Positions 1 to 7,211 of a stretch of 49,970 bases of DNA are shown in pieces; the stretch's first letter is position 1, and every line of letters begins with the position of its first letter. Both the position numbers and the translations under genes were made by a program. Source of the DNA: Thermoplasmata archaeon (GTDB taxonomy: Archaea; Thermoplasmatota; Thermoplasmata; Lutacidiplasmatales; UBA184); contig JAJZGO010000004.1 in assembly GCA_021798415.1 (NCBI GenBank), positions 1 to 49,970 of the forward strand, written 5' to 3'. Under the pieces are notes generated by a model. The model had not been told where the DNA came from. It saw nothing but the letters and a program-made list of their open reading frames with translations, and ran no database searches.

Positions 1-49
1 CCCGCGCGCCCGGCCGCGGCCGCCGCGCGTCCCAGGGAGGCGAAGGTCC

Positions 50-622
50 GTGGGCACCAAAGGGGACGCTGAGCGCCCGACGGTCACGCACGCCGTCCGC
101 TACATCGGCGAGCGGGTCACCGCCGCGCTCGAGCGGGTCGACCCGAAGGCCATCGGACGCGCCGTCGACCTTCTCGCTCGCGCCCCGCAGATCTTCGTCT
201 ACGGCGCGGGACGCAGCGGCATCATCGGCCGTGCGTTCGCGATGCGGCTCGTCCAGGCGGGCCTGCGCGCGTACGTCATCGGGGAAAGCGTCACTCCGAT
301 CGTCCGGCGGGGCGACACCGTCTTCCTGCTCTCGGGCCAGGGCGAGAGCTACTCGTCGATGCAGACCGCCAACATCGTGCGGCGCGAGGGCGCCGACCTC
401 ATCGTCCTCACGGCCCGCCCGGGGTCGAAGATCGCCCACACCGCGACCGTCCTCCTCACGATCGAGTTCGCCGAGGACCGCGACCGCCCCCGCTACGCTC
501 CGCTCGGAACGCTGTTCGAGTCGGCGAGCCTGCGGCTCACCGACAGCCTCGTGGCCGAACTTCTGCGGACGCGAGGCGAGACCGAGGATTCGATGCGACG
601 GCGCCACGCGATCATGGTCTAG
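50..622 (+). CDS. hxlB: SIS-domain isomerase, likely 6-phospho-3-hexuloisomerase
   Basis: The 190-residue protein is one SIS (sugar isomerase) domain. A GAGRSG motif near residues 53-58 opens the phosphosugar site, followed by the family-typical FAMRL and a GES..TP segment, then LSGQGES (about 95-101) and LTARPGSKIA. This matches the HxlB/PHI family, which interconverts 3-hexulose-6-phosphate and fructose-6-phosphate; in archaea it works with the HPS aldolase to make ribulose-5-phosphate. The usual GSGET is GQGES here. The GTG start has an AGGGAGG ribosome-binding site about 10 nt upstream; the window begins only 49 nt before it. The partner aldolase is not in the window, so the exact substrate is inferred. 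The gene ends in TAG. Confidence 0.8.
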   Translation: MGTKGDAERPTVTHAVRYIGERVTAALERVDPKAIGRAVDLLARAPQIFVYGAGRSGIIGRAFAMRLVQAGLRAYVIGESVTPIVRRGDTVFLLSGQGESYSSMQTANIVRREGADLIVLTARPGSKIAHTATVLLTIEFAEDRDRPRYAPLGTLFESASLRLTDSLVAELLRTRGETEDSMRRRHAIMV

Positions 623-640
623 CGGCCGGCCGCGCGCCAA

Positions 641-650
641 AGCTTAAGGA
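641..650 (+). promoter_or_regulatory. TATA-like box of the arginine decarboxylase gene
   Basis: CTTAAG in a GC-rich gap, centred about 27 nt before the GTG at 672. The spacing fits a leaderless archaeal transcript. Confidence 0.5.
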
Positions 651-671
651 GCGGCCACCTTCCCGGCCGAC

Positions 672-1172
672 GTGTCCGCCAAGGGCGCTGCGGTCTCTCG
701 CACCCTCGTACCGGTCCCGTCTCGGTTCTTCGTCACGAGCGGGAAGGGGATCAACAAGACGAGCGAGCTCAACGCGTTCGACCTCGCGCTGCTTCAGGCC
801 GGCATCGGGGAGCAGAACCTCGTGAGCGTCTCTTCGGTCCTGCCGATCGGGATCCGCCAGATCGACCGGGAGACGATCCCCCGAGGGGCCATCACGCACT
901 GCGTCCTCTCGCGCCACGCGGGCGGCGAGGGCGAGGTGATCAGCGCGGGGATCTCCTACGGCTTCCGCACCGATGGCCAGGGCGGCTACGTGGCCGAAGG
1001 CCATCTCCACGGCACGCAGAAGTCCCTCAAGGAGTTCCTCAAGTGGCGGATGGAGGAGATCGCCCACTTCCGCGGCGTCGAGCTGCGACGCATCCACTAC
1101 CGGACCGAGGAGCTCTCGATCCCGATGGACCACTACGGGGTCTGCATCGCCGCGTGCGTCTTCCTGCCCTAG
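672..1172 (+). CDS. pdaD: Pyruvoyl-dependent arginine decarboxylase
   Basis: The protein has 166 residues, the normal length for PvlArgDC. It makes agmatine from arginine, the precursor of archaeal polyamines and of agmatidine in tRNA-Ile2. The self-cleavage site is visible in LVSVSSVLP (about residues 52-60): cleavage between the two serines turns the second into the pyruvoyl group. Other family signatures are FFVTSGKG near the N-terminus, E(Q)NLVSVSS, and an ISYGF segment after the HAGGEGEVISAG loop. The GTG start lies about 27 nt after a CTTAAG box, so the message is probably leaderless. The following gene is convergent. Function is highly probable. Confidence 0.93.
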   Translation: MSAKGAAVSRTLVPVPSRFFVTSGKGINKTSELNAFDLALLQAGIGEQNLVSVSSVLPIGIRQIDRETIPRGAITHCVLSRHAGGEGEVISAGISYGFRTDGQGGYVAEGHLHGTQKSLKEFLKWRMEEIAHFRGVELRRIHYRTEELSIPMDHYGVCIAACVFLP

Positions 1173-1192
1173 GCCCCCGGGCGGCCGCGCGG

Positions 1193-1528
1193 CTAGAGCA
1201 GCTTTCGGAAGAGCAGCTTGTCCTCGAGCCGGCCGTCGATCGCGAGCTTGCGCGTCACGAGGGCCTTCATCGGGCCGATCTCCTTGCGCACGAGGCCGTG
1301 GAACGTCGCGACGTCCGTCGTGATCGTGACGTCGGCCTGCGGGGCGGGGCCCGAGCGCAGGTTCGCGAGCCGGCCCCCCGCGAGGTCGACCGCGTAGGTC
1401 CCCGCGTCGGTGAGCCGGATCTCGATCGTCCGCGCGAGGCCGGCGAGCTCCTCCGCCGACGCGGGGGTCCGCTCGGCGTGGCGGTTGAACCGCTCGACGA
1501 GCCCGGCGAGGGTCTCCTCCACCGTCAT
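1193..1528 (-). CDS. SCP2 sterol-binding-domain protein
   Basis: The 111-residue protein consists of one SCP2-type domain. It has the typical alternation of amphipathic strands ending in ADVTITTD (about residues 65-72), followed by the helix FHGLVRKEIGPMKALVTRKL and the characteristic IDGRLEDKLLFRKLL end. SCP2 folds enclose a hydrophobic tunnel that binds lipids or other apolar ligands; the ligand in archaea is not known. The ATG overlaps the TGA of the RNase HII gene in an ATGA, so both are read from one message with coupled translation. No signal peptide or membrane segment is present. Confidence 0.8.
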   Translation of the reverse strand: MTVEETLAGLVERFNRHAERTPASAEELAGLARTIEIRLTDAGTYAVDLAGGRLANLRSGPAPQADVTITTDVATFHGLVRKEIGPMKALVTRKLAIDGRLEDKLLFRKLL

Positions 1529-2190
1529 GGAACGAACGCGTCCAGCGTCCGAGCCGGTCGGGCGGGCTTAACCCTTTGCACCGTCGCCCACGAACCGCGC
1601 ATCCACGGAGGGACGGGGCCGCCGTCGGCGAGCGCGCGCCGGGCGAAGTCGATCGTCCGCCGGTCGGACGGGTAGCCGCTCCCGATCGACGCGTCGAGGG
1701 AGCGCGCGAGCCGCGCGATCGCCCGGTCGCGACGGACCTTCGCGACGATCGACGCGGCCCCGACGACCGGGTCGTCGCGGTCGGCGTGGTGCCGGGCGAC
1801 GACCCGCACGTGGCCGCCGGACCGCTCGGCGACCGACCGGCCGAACCGCGCCGCGTCGACGTCGCACGCGTCGACGTACGCCACGTCGGGCCTCAGCGCG
1901 CGGACGAGCCGGGCGAACGCCTCGGCCTCGAGTTCGTTGAGGCGACCGCGCTCGACGTAGCGGTCGATCGTCTTCGGCGCGATCGCGACCGAGCGACGCT
2001 CGCCGACGGACGCGAGACGGCGGTAGACCGTCGACCGGGCCCCGGGAGAGAGGGCTTTCGAGTCCCGCGCGCCGGCCCCCACGAGCGTCGGGATGCGGTC
2101 GTCGCGCACGAGGAACGCACCGACGACGAGAGGGCCGAGGAGGCTTCCCCGCCCCGCCTCGTCGATCCCGAGGACCCGAGCGCCCGTCGT
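1525..2190 (-). CDS. rnhB: Ribonuclease HII, start codon not canonical
   Basis: RNase HII cleaves the RNA strand of RNA/DNA hybrids and single ribonucleotides in DNA. The catalytic DEAGRG motif is encoded at 2146-2163, in frame with the conserved PVVGAASIVAKVRRDR helix and the GSGYPSD motif. The C-terminus RTLDAFVP resembles a PCNA-binding peptide. The first in-frame ATG, GTG or TTG on this strand is the GTG at 2109, which would remove DEAGRG. The frame is open upstream only to a TAA near 2226, without any ATG, GTG, TTG or CTG. I place the start at the ACG at 2190 by homology. A one-base indel that joins the GTG at 2212 (other frame) is the main alternative. The gene is coupled to the SCP2 gene. 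Confidence 0.78.
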   Translation of the reverse strand, partial: TTGARVLGIDEAGRGSLLGPLVVGAFLVRDDRIPTLVGAGARDSKALSPGARSTVYRRLASVGERRSVAIAPKTIDRYVERGRLNELEAEAFARLVRALRPDVAYVDACDVDAARFGRSVAERSGGHVRVVARHHADRDDPVVGAASIVAKVRRDRAIARLARSLDASIGSGYPSDRRTIDFARRALADGGPVPPWMRGSWATVQRVKPARPARTLDAFVP

Positions 2191-2220
2191 ACCGCTCCCC
2201 GGTGCCGGACACGCGTCAAG

Positions 2221-2230
2221 GAGTTAAGCC
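2221..2230. promoter_or_regulatory. Shared TATA-like box between rnhB and kdgA
   Basis: GTTAAGC, centred about 25 nt before the kdgA ATG at 2251. On the other strand it points a transcription start to about 2199, just upstream of the proposed rnhB beginning. Confidence 0.45.
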
Positions 2231-2250
2231 GTCGCGGCGCTGGGCCGACC

Positions 2251-3150
2251 ATGGCGCTCGACGGACTCATCGTACCGATCCCGACCCTCTTCGCCGATGA
2301 CGGCGGCCTCGACACCGGGCGCAACGCGAAATTCGCGCGCAACCTCTCGGACGCGAAGGTCGACCACCTCTTCCTCCTCGGCTCGCTCGGCGAGTTCCCG
2401 TCGGTGGACGACGACGAGCGTACCCGCCTCGTCGACGTCGTCGTCGAGAGCGCGACGGGGAAGACGGACGTCTGGGTCGGGGTGGGCGCGCCCTCGACCC
2501 GGCGGGCGGTCGCCTACGCGGAGGAGGCGGAGGCGGCGGGCGCCGCCGCGGTCGTCGCCGTCCCACCGTACTACCTCCATCCGTCCCTGCCGGCCGTCGC
2601 GAGCTACTACCGTACGATCCGCGCCGCCGTGACCGTGCCGCTCCTGGCGTACAACATCCCGTCCCTCGTCGGCTACCCGCTGCCGGCCGACCGCGTGCAC
2701 GCCCTGGCCGCGGACGGGACGCTCGCCGGCGTCAAGGACACTTAGGGCTCGCTGGCGAGCGTCGAGGGGTTCCTGCGCGGGGCTCCGTCCGGCTTCGCCG
2801 TGTTTCCGGGGGACGACGTGCTCGCGAGCGCCGCGATCGCCCGGGGCGCACGGGGCGCGGTGATGGGGATCGCCAACGTCGTGCCGAAGCTGTGCGTCGA
2901 GCTCGTCACCGCCGCACGGGCCTCCGACCGCGCCCGCAGCGAGGAGCTCCAGTCGCTCGTGGACGCGCTCGTCGACGTCTCGAGGAGCGCGCCGTTCCCG
3001 TCCGCCGACAAGTTCCTCGCCGCCGAGCTCCGGGACGCGGAGGTCGGGTATCGGGCCCCGTACGACCCGCTCACGCCCGAGGAGCGCGAGGGGGTGCGGG
3101 AGCGCCTCGCCCCGCTCCGGCCGCGCCTCGCGCCGTTCCTCGGGCGGTGA
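2251..3150 (+). pseudogene. kdgA: 2-keto-3-deoxygluconate aldolase, interrupted by in-frame TAG
   Basis: The reading frame encodes a DapA/NAL-superfamily aldolase of about 299 residues, closest in layout to archaeal KDG aldolase, which splits KDG (or KDPG) into pyruvate and glyceraldehyde (phosphate). Visible features are GSLGEFPS (the GTTGE-like pyruvate site), PPYYLHPS, YNIPS with the catalytic tyrosine region, and GVKDT with the Schiff-base lysine. The frame is broken by TAG at 2743-2745, three codons after that lysine, and resumes at once with GSLASVEGF and the family-typical FPGDDVLASAA to the C-terminus. A serine codon TCG is the likely original, one base away. It may be a real nonsense mutation or a sequence error. 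Glucose dehydrogenase follows after 3 nt. Confidence 0.85.
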
Positions 3151-3153
3151 ACC

Positions 3154-4275
3154 GTGCGCGCGGTCGTCGTTCGACCCCCGGCCGCGGGCGTCGCCCTCGA
3201 GGACGTTCCCTCTCCCGCGCTTTCCGCCGGGGCCGTGCGGGTCTCGGTCATCGAGTGCGGCGTCTGCGGGACCGACCACGACATCGTGGGCGGGCGGTAC
3301 GGACGGCCGCCGGCGGGCTCGGAGTTCCTGATCCTCGGCCACGAAAACCTTGGGGAGGTGGCGGAGGTCGGCGCAGGGGTCGACGGGTTCGCCGCCGGCG
3401 ACCTCGTGGTCGCGACGGTGCGGCGAGGCTGCGGCCGGTGCCGGTTCTGCCGGTCGAACCGGTCGGACTTCTGCGAGACGGGCGGCTTCACCGAGCGGGG
3501 TATCGGTGGGGCCCACGGATACATGGCGGAGGAGTACGTCGACGTTCCCGCCTACCTCGTGAAGGTCCCGCCCGCGCTGCGCCGGGTCGCGGTCCTCCTC
3601 GAGCCGCTCAGCGTGGTCGAGAAGGCGGTCTTCCAGGGTCAGCGCGTGCTCGATCGGAAGGAGCCGACCCCGGGCGAGCCGAAGACGGGAACGCCGACCG
3701 CCCTCGTCGCCGGGACCGGGGCGATCGGAATGCTCGCCGCGCTCCTCCTGCGGGTCCGGGGCTACGAGGTCGTGGGGGTCGACCGTCACGGCGACGACAC
3801 GCCCGCCGCGAAGACGCTCGCCCGCGCCGGAGCGACGCACGCGAACGTGCTCGCGGGGTTCGACGCGCTCGGCGGGCGCCGGTTCGACCTCGTGGTCGAG
3901 GCGACCGGGTCGGCCACGCTCGACTTCGCGCTCGTCGACCGGCTGGGGCCGAACGGCGTCCTCGTCCTCACGGGCATCCCGGACGCCGACTCCCCGCCGA
4001 CGCCGGTCCCCGGCGGCGCGCTCCTCCGGGACGTCGTGCTCGGCAACCAGGCGATCGTGGGCTCCGTCAACGCGAATCGCACGTACTTCGAGGCCGGCCT
4101 GCGCGACCTCACTGTCTTCGAGGAGCGGTGGCCGGGGGCGGTCGACGCCCTGGTCTCGGGCCGCCGGCCGCTCGAAGAGTTCCGGGACGTCCTTGCGGGC
4201 CACCCCGGCGGAACGATCAAGACGGTCCTCACCGTGCGGCCCGGGGGCGCGGCGGGGACCGCGCCGGATGGGTAG
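3154..4275 (+). CDS. gdh: Glucose 1-dehydrogenase (zinc MDR family)
   Basis: The 373-residue medium-chain dehydrogenase oxidises glucose (and probably galactose or other aldoses) to the lactone with NAD(P)+, the first step of the archaeal Entner-Doudoroff route. Catalytic zinc ligands are Cys38 in CGVCGTD and His63-Glu64 in LGHEN. Structural zinc cysteines form the CGRCRFCRSNRSDFC cluster. The nucleotide fold has a GTGAIGM glycine motif. The CGTDHD and early GHENLGEV spacing follows archaeal GDH rather than alcohol dehydrogenases. It starts with GTG 3 nt after the KDG aldolase frame ends, so the two form a pathway operon. Substrate range is inferred from family and neighbour. Confidence 0.88.
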   Translation: MRAVVVRPPAAGVALEDVPSPALSAGAVRVSVIECGVCGTDHDIVGGRYGRPPAGSEFLILGHENLGEVAEVGAGVDGFAAGDLVVATVRRGCGRCRFCRSNRSDFCETGGFTERGIGGAHGYMAEEYVDVPAYLVKVPPALRRVAVLLEPLSVVEKAVFQGQRVLDRKEPTPGEPKTGTPTALVAGTGAIGMLAALLLRVRGYEVVGVDRHGDDTPAAKTLARAGATHANVLAGFDALGGRRFDLVVEATGSATLDFALVDRLGPNGVLVLTGIPDADSPPTPVPGGALLRDVVLGNQAIVGSVNANRTYFEAGLRDLTVFEERWPGAVDALVSGRRPLEEFRDVLAGHPGGTIKTVLTVRPGGAAGTAPDG

Positions 4276-4582
4276 AAACCCTCCGTCCGCTCTTCGGCTC
4301 CCGAGCCTCTTCTGGAGCGGCCGGGCCATTACCCCGAGTTCGCGCAGTCCGCACCGTGTTGGCCGTCGTCCCTCGGGCCGCAGCGTTTCCGTCCGCCCCG
4401 CCGACCGGAGCGCCGCGTCGGGGCGAAAGTGTGGGCCCACGGCCTCCGCCGGTTCGCGGAGGGGAGGCGGATCGCACCACGCCCCCGGACGACGGCGCTC
4501 CTCCGGGGGATTCCGCAGACCCGACGCGCCCTAAAGGTCAAATACGCGACTCCGCTCGAACCGCTCCTCGCTGGGAGGATCG
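4276..4582. other. Intergenic region before the S8e operon
   Basis: This is the only gap above 300 nt. It contains a short GC hairpin (CCTCCG at 4443-4448 pairing with CGGAGG at 4457-4462) and, at about 4526-4545, the AT-rich run CTAAAGGTCAAATAC that is the probable S8e promoter. Open frames across it are low-complexity and have no recognisable product. I see no tRNA or box C/D pattern. A small RNA cannot be excluded. Confidence 0.4.
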
Positions 4583-4978
4583 ATGGGGATCTGGCAGGGA
4601 TTGTCCCGACGCAAACGCACCGGGGGCCGGCTCCGGCCGATCCGCAAGAAGAGACGGTTCGAGATCGCCCCGGAGCTCCAGCACGCGACCGTCGGCCCGG
4701 GGACCGTCAAGCGCTACCGGGGCCGCGGACTCAACTCGAAGCTGAGGATCCTCACGACCCAGTCGATCAACGTCTTCGACCCCGCCACGAAGAAGATGCA
4801 GAAGGCGACGATCGTCACGGTCCGGGAGAACCCGGCGAACCCGAACTACGTCCAACGCAACATCATCACGAAGGGTGCGATCCTCGAGACGGACGTCGGA
4901 TTGGTCCAGGTACGCTCCCGCCCGGGCCAGGACGGGGTCCTGAACGGGGTTCGCGTCCCGCCGCGCGCCACGGCGTGA
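4583..4978 (+). CDS. rps8e: Small-subunit ribosomal protein S8e
   Basis: 131 residues, the normal size of archaeal S8e. The basic N-terminus with SRRKRTGGRLR, then KRRFEI and the central RGRGLNSKLR, match the family, as does the NPNYVQRNIITKGAILET segment near the end. It binds 16S rRNA in the small subunit. The ATG has a strong GGGAGGA ribosome-binding site 4 nt upstream, in contrast to most genes here, so this transcript has a leader. The AT-rich promoter lies about 40-55 nt upstream. It leads a run with SRP19 and a GPN GTPase. Confidence 0.95.
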   Translation: MGIWQGLSRRKRTGGRLRPIRKKRRFEIAPELQHATVGPGTVKRYRGRGLNSKLRILTTQSINVFDPATKKMQKATIVTVRENPANPNYVQRNIITKGAILETDVGLVQVRSRPGQDGVLNGVRVPPRATA

Positions 4979-4991
4979 GGCGTCCCGGCGG

Positions 4992-5291
4992 ATGCCCGAG
5001 CACTTCTACGTCTACCCGGCGTACCTCGCCCAGGGTCGCTCGCGCGCCCAGGGACGCCGCCGTCCCTCGGGCGAGGGGGTCCCCGACGTCACGGTCGCCG
5101 AGATCGCGGAAGCGGCCCGACGGCTCGGCTACCGCGTCGAGGTCGAGGCCGAGAAGTCGTACCCCCGGGACCCGACGACGCTCGTCGGGCGGGTCAAGGT
5201 GACGAAGCGCGCGGGAAGCTCGAAGGCCGGGTTCCTCAAGCTCGTGGCCGCGGAGGTCCGTCGCCATCGGGGACCCGGGGGACGGCCCTAG
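4992..5291 (+). CDS. srp19: Signal recognition particle protein SRP19
   Basis: The 99-residue protein has the SRP19 signatures: a YVYPAYL N-terminal strand, RSRAQGRRRP, EIAEAARRLGYRVEVE, then EKSYPRD followed by GRVKV. SRP19 binds the tips of 7S RNA helices 6 and 8 and lets SRP54 assemble, so it acts in membrane targeting. It lies 13 nt after S8e and ends in TAG one base before the next ATG, which indicates co-transcription and tight translational coupling. Confidence 0.93.
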   Translation: MPEHFYVYPAYLAQGRSRAQGRRRPSGEGVPDVTVAEIAEAARRLGYRVEVEAEKSYPRDPTTLVGRVKVTKRAGSSKAGFLKLVAAEVRRHRGPGGRP

Positions 5292-5292
5292 C

Positions 5293-6084
5293 ATGGAGGA
5301 GCCCGGGACCGTCTACTTCACCGGCACGGCCGGCGCGGGGAAGACGACGCTCGTGCGCGCGTTCGCCGACTGGATGAAGAGCGCCGGGTACGACGCGACG
5401 GTCATCAACCTCGACCCGGGCAGCGAAGCGGACGGCACCGGGTTCGACATCGACATCCGAGAGTGGGTCCGCCTCTCCGACCTCCAGGAGGAGTACAACC
5501 TCGGGCCGAACGGCGCCCAGGTCGCGGCCGCCGACATGATCGCCCTCAAGATCTTCGAAGTGCGGCAGGCGATCCAGGAGCTCAAGTCGGACTACGTGCT
5601 CGTCGACACGCCCGGCCAGATCGAGCTCTTCGCCTTCCGCGAGGCGTCGAAGGCGATCGTCGACGCGCTCAGCGGCGACCGGTCGGTGATCGCCTTCCTC
5701 TTCGACCCCGCGCTCGCACGAACGCCGGGAGGTTTCGTCTCGCTCCTCATGCTCAGCTCGACCCTCGAGTTCCGCTTCCGTTTGCCGATGGTGAACCTGC
5801 TCGCGAAATCGGACGTCCTCACGCCCGAACAGCTCGCCGAGGTGACCTCCTGGTCCGACGAACCCGGGGCGCTCTACGAGGCGGTCACGCGCGACGCGCC
5901 GACCCCCGACGTCCAGCTATCGACCGAGCTCTTCCGGGCCATCGAGACGATGGGCCCGCTCGGCGGGGTGCTGCCGACCTCGGCCAAGGAGAACCTCGGC
6001 CTCGAGGCGCTCTACCAGGCGTGCCAGCGGGTCTTCGCCGGCGGCGAGGACCTCGAGCCGTCGCACGCCCCGTCGACCGACTGA
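5293..6084 (+). CDS. GPN-loop GTPase
   Basis: The 263-residue P-loop GTPase has G1 GTAGAGKTT at residues 11-19 and the diagnostic LGPNG loop near 70-74. It also has a DTPGQIE G3 (usual in GPN proteins) and NLLAKSDVL for base recognition. The archaeal member (PAB0955 type) is a homodimer with a self-activating GPN loop. Eukaryotic relatives help assemble RNA polymerase II; the archaeal role is not established. It is the last gene of the S8e-SRP19 run, one base after SRP19. Confidence 0.92.
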   Translation: MEEPGTVYFTGTAGAGKTTLVRAFADWMKSAGYDATVINLDPGSEADGTGFDIDIREWVRLSDLQEEYNLGPNGAQVAAADMIALKIFEVRQAIQELKSDYVLVDTPGQIELFAFREASKAIVDALSGDRSVIAFLFDPALARTPGGFVSLLMLSSTLEFRFRLPMVNLLAKSDVLTPEQLAEVTSWSDEPGALYEAVTRDAPTPDVQLSTELFRAIETMGPLGGVLPTSAKENLGLEALYQACQRVFAGGEDLEPSHAPSTD

Positions 6085-6115
6085 GGCCGACCGGCTCCGG
6101 GCGACCGTCGGCGCG

Positions 6116-6418
6116 TTACTCGTCGGTGAAGAAGAGGCCCATGCCCGCGGAGGCGCTCTCCTCTTCGTCCTTGAACCGTCGGTAGAGCGGTTCGGCCTCG
6201 GCGCTCGCAAGGCGGGTGCCGACGGCGTCGAGGAGCCCTTCGGCGCGCTTCACCGCGTCGGCCGAACCTTCGATGAGCACGTACGTGCGGTCGCCCGGGC
6301 CGCCGAGGGCCCCCGCGTCCCGGACCTTCTGGCTCTGTCGGGAGACGACGTCGTCCCGGAGCGCTGCGTCGAGCTCGGTCCGCCTCGCGGACGGAACGGA
6401 GTAGATCGTCCACGCCAT
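6116..6418 (-). CDS. Hypothetical protein, 100 residues
   Basis: I do not recognise the family. The protein begins MAWTIYSVPSARR, has a strand-like RTYVLIEGSADAVKRAEGLL segment (a beta-alpha unit with the look of a small ligand- or RNA-binding fold), and ends with an acidic, glycine-containing tail (KDEEES...GLFFTDE). It is supported by a CATATAG box 26 nt before the ATG and by codon usage like its neighbours. It is divergent from the TraB-like gene and shares its promoter region. It ends 31 nt beyond the convergent GPN GTPase. Confidence 0.6.
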   Translation of the reverse strand: MAWTIYSVPSARRTELDAALRDDVVSRQSQKVRDAGALGGPGDRTYVLIEGSADAVKRAEGLLDAVGTRLASAEAEPLYRRFKDEEESASAGMGLFFTDE

Positions 6419-6440
6419 GCGCCCGGCCGACCCGGCTCGC

Positions 6441-6450
6441 CTATATGGGG
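6441..6450. promoter_or_regulatory. Shared TATA-like box, 6418 gene and TraB-like gene
   Basis: CTATATGG, centred 26 nt before the minus-strand ATG at 6418 and about 50 nt before the plus-strand ATG at 6495. Confidence 0.5.
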
Positions 6451-6494
6451 TTGTTCGAAGGGGACGGACGGGCGGACGGGGGGTTCCGGGAGCG

Positions 6495-7211
6495 ATGTAC
6501 GCGCGGTCGACCGAGTCCCCGATACTGCTCATCGGCGCCGCGCACGTGGTGGACCTCGCCCGACCGCTTCGCGAGCTCCTGAACGAACGGACGCTCGACG
6601 GGATCGCGGTCGAGCTCGACGCGGAACGCGCGGACGCGCTCCTCGCCCCCGAGGGTCGCCGCTCCCGGGGCGGCGACGGGCCCCTCTTCGTACGCCTGTG
6701 GAGCCTCTTGCAGCGCCGCCTCGGCGCCGAGATCGGTGGGGGAGTCCCGGGCGCGGAGATGAAGGCGGCGGCCCTCGTGGCGCGGGAGCGGTCCCTTCCG
6801 CTCTTCCTGATCGACGACCCGATCCGGTCGACGCTCGTCCAGCTGGTGCGGGCGATGCCGTTCAAGGAGCGCGTGCTCCTCCTCGCGAGCGCCGTGGTCG
6901 GTCTCTTCCTCCCGGCACGGGTCGTCGAGCGGGCGATGGACCGCTACGTCGACGCGCCGGACGACTACACCGCGGAGCTGAGGCAGGTGAGCCCGACGCT
7001 CGCCCGCGTCCTGATCGACGACCGCAACGAGCACATGGCGGACCGCCTCGCCGAGCTGCGGCACCGGGGGTACGGGCGGATCGCGGTCGTGGTCGGCGAC
7101 GCGCACCTCTCGGGGCTCCGCACCGCGCTCGGACGACGGGGGATCCCGACCGAGTCGGTCCCGTTCCGCGACCTGAGGGCGGCTAAAGGACCCGGACCGA
7201 GCTCTTCGTGA
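6495..7211 (+). CDS. TraB/PrgY-family protein
   Basis: The 238-residue protein shows the TraB pattern. It starts LIGAAHVVDLA (the GxxH motif), followed by LDGIAVELDAERADALL (conserved E in VELD). Near the end is DDRNEHMADRLAEL, then IAVVVGDAHLSGL, the second conserved histidine. One hydrophobic helix (VLLLASAVVGLFLPARVV, about residues 128-145) may touch the membrane. The family is distantly related to Tiki and erythromycin-esterase folds, and its substrate is unknown. I chose the ATG at 6495 because upstream in-frame codons overlap the shared promoter and have no homology. Its last 29 nt overlap the convergent Mrp gene. Confidence 0.78.
   Translation: MYARSTESPILLIGAAHVVDLARPLRELLNERTLDGIAVELDAERADALLAPEGRRSRGGDGPLFVRLWSLLQRRLGAEIGGGVPGAEMKAAALVARERSLPLFLIDDPIRSTLVQLVRAMPFKERVLLLASAVVGLFLPARVVERAMDRYVDAPDDYTAELRQVSPTLARVLIDDRNEHMADRLAELRHRGYGRIAVVVGDAHLSGLRTALGRRGIPTESVPFRDLRAAKGPGPSSS

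Noticed and set aside
1568..2212. Minus-strand frame from GTG 2212 as the RNase HII gene
   Set aside because: That frame has a plausible start but yields only Arg-rich sequence. All RNase HII motifs are in the neighbouring frame.
2743..2745. TAG read as pyrrolysine
   Set aside because: TAG ends many genes here at normal lengths (SRP19 one base before the next ATG, UDG, SBDS, KorB, pdaD). The position corresponds to a serine in the family, and no Pyl machinery is in the window.
4330..4580. Pro/Arg-rich frame in the gap before S8e
   Set aside because: It has low complexity, runs out of frame into S8e and has no recognisable domain.
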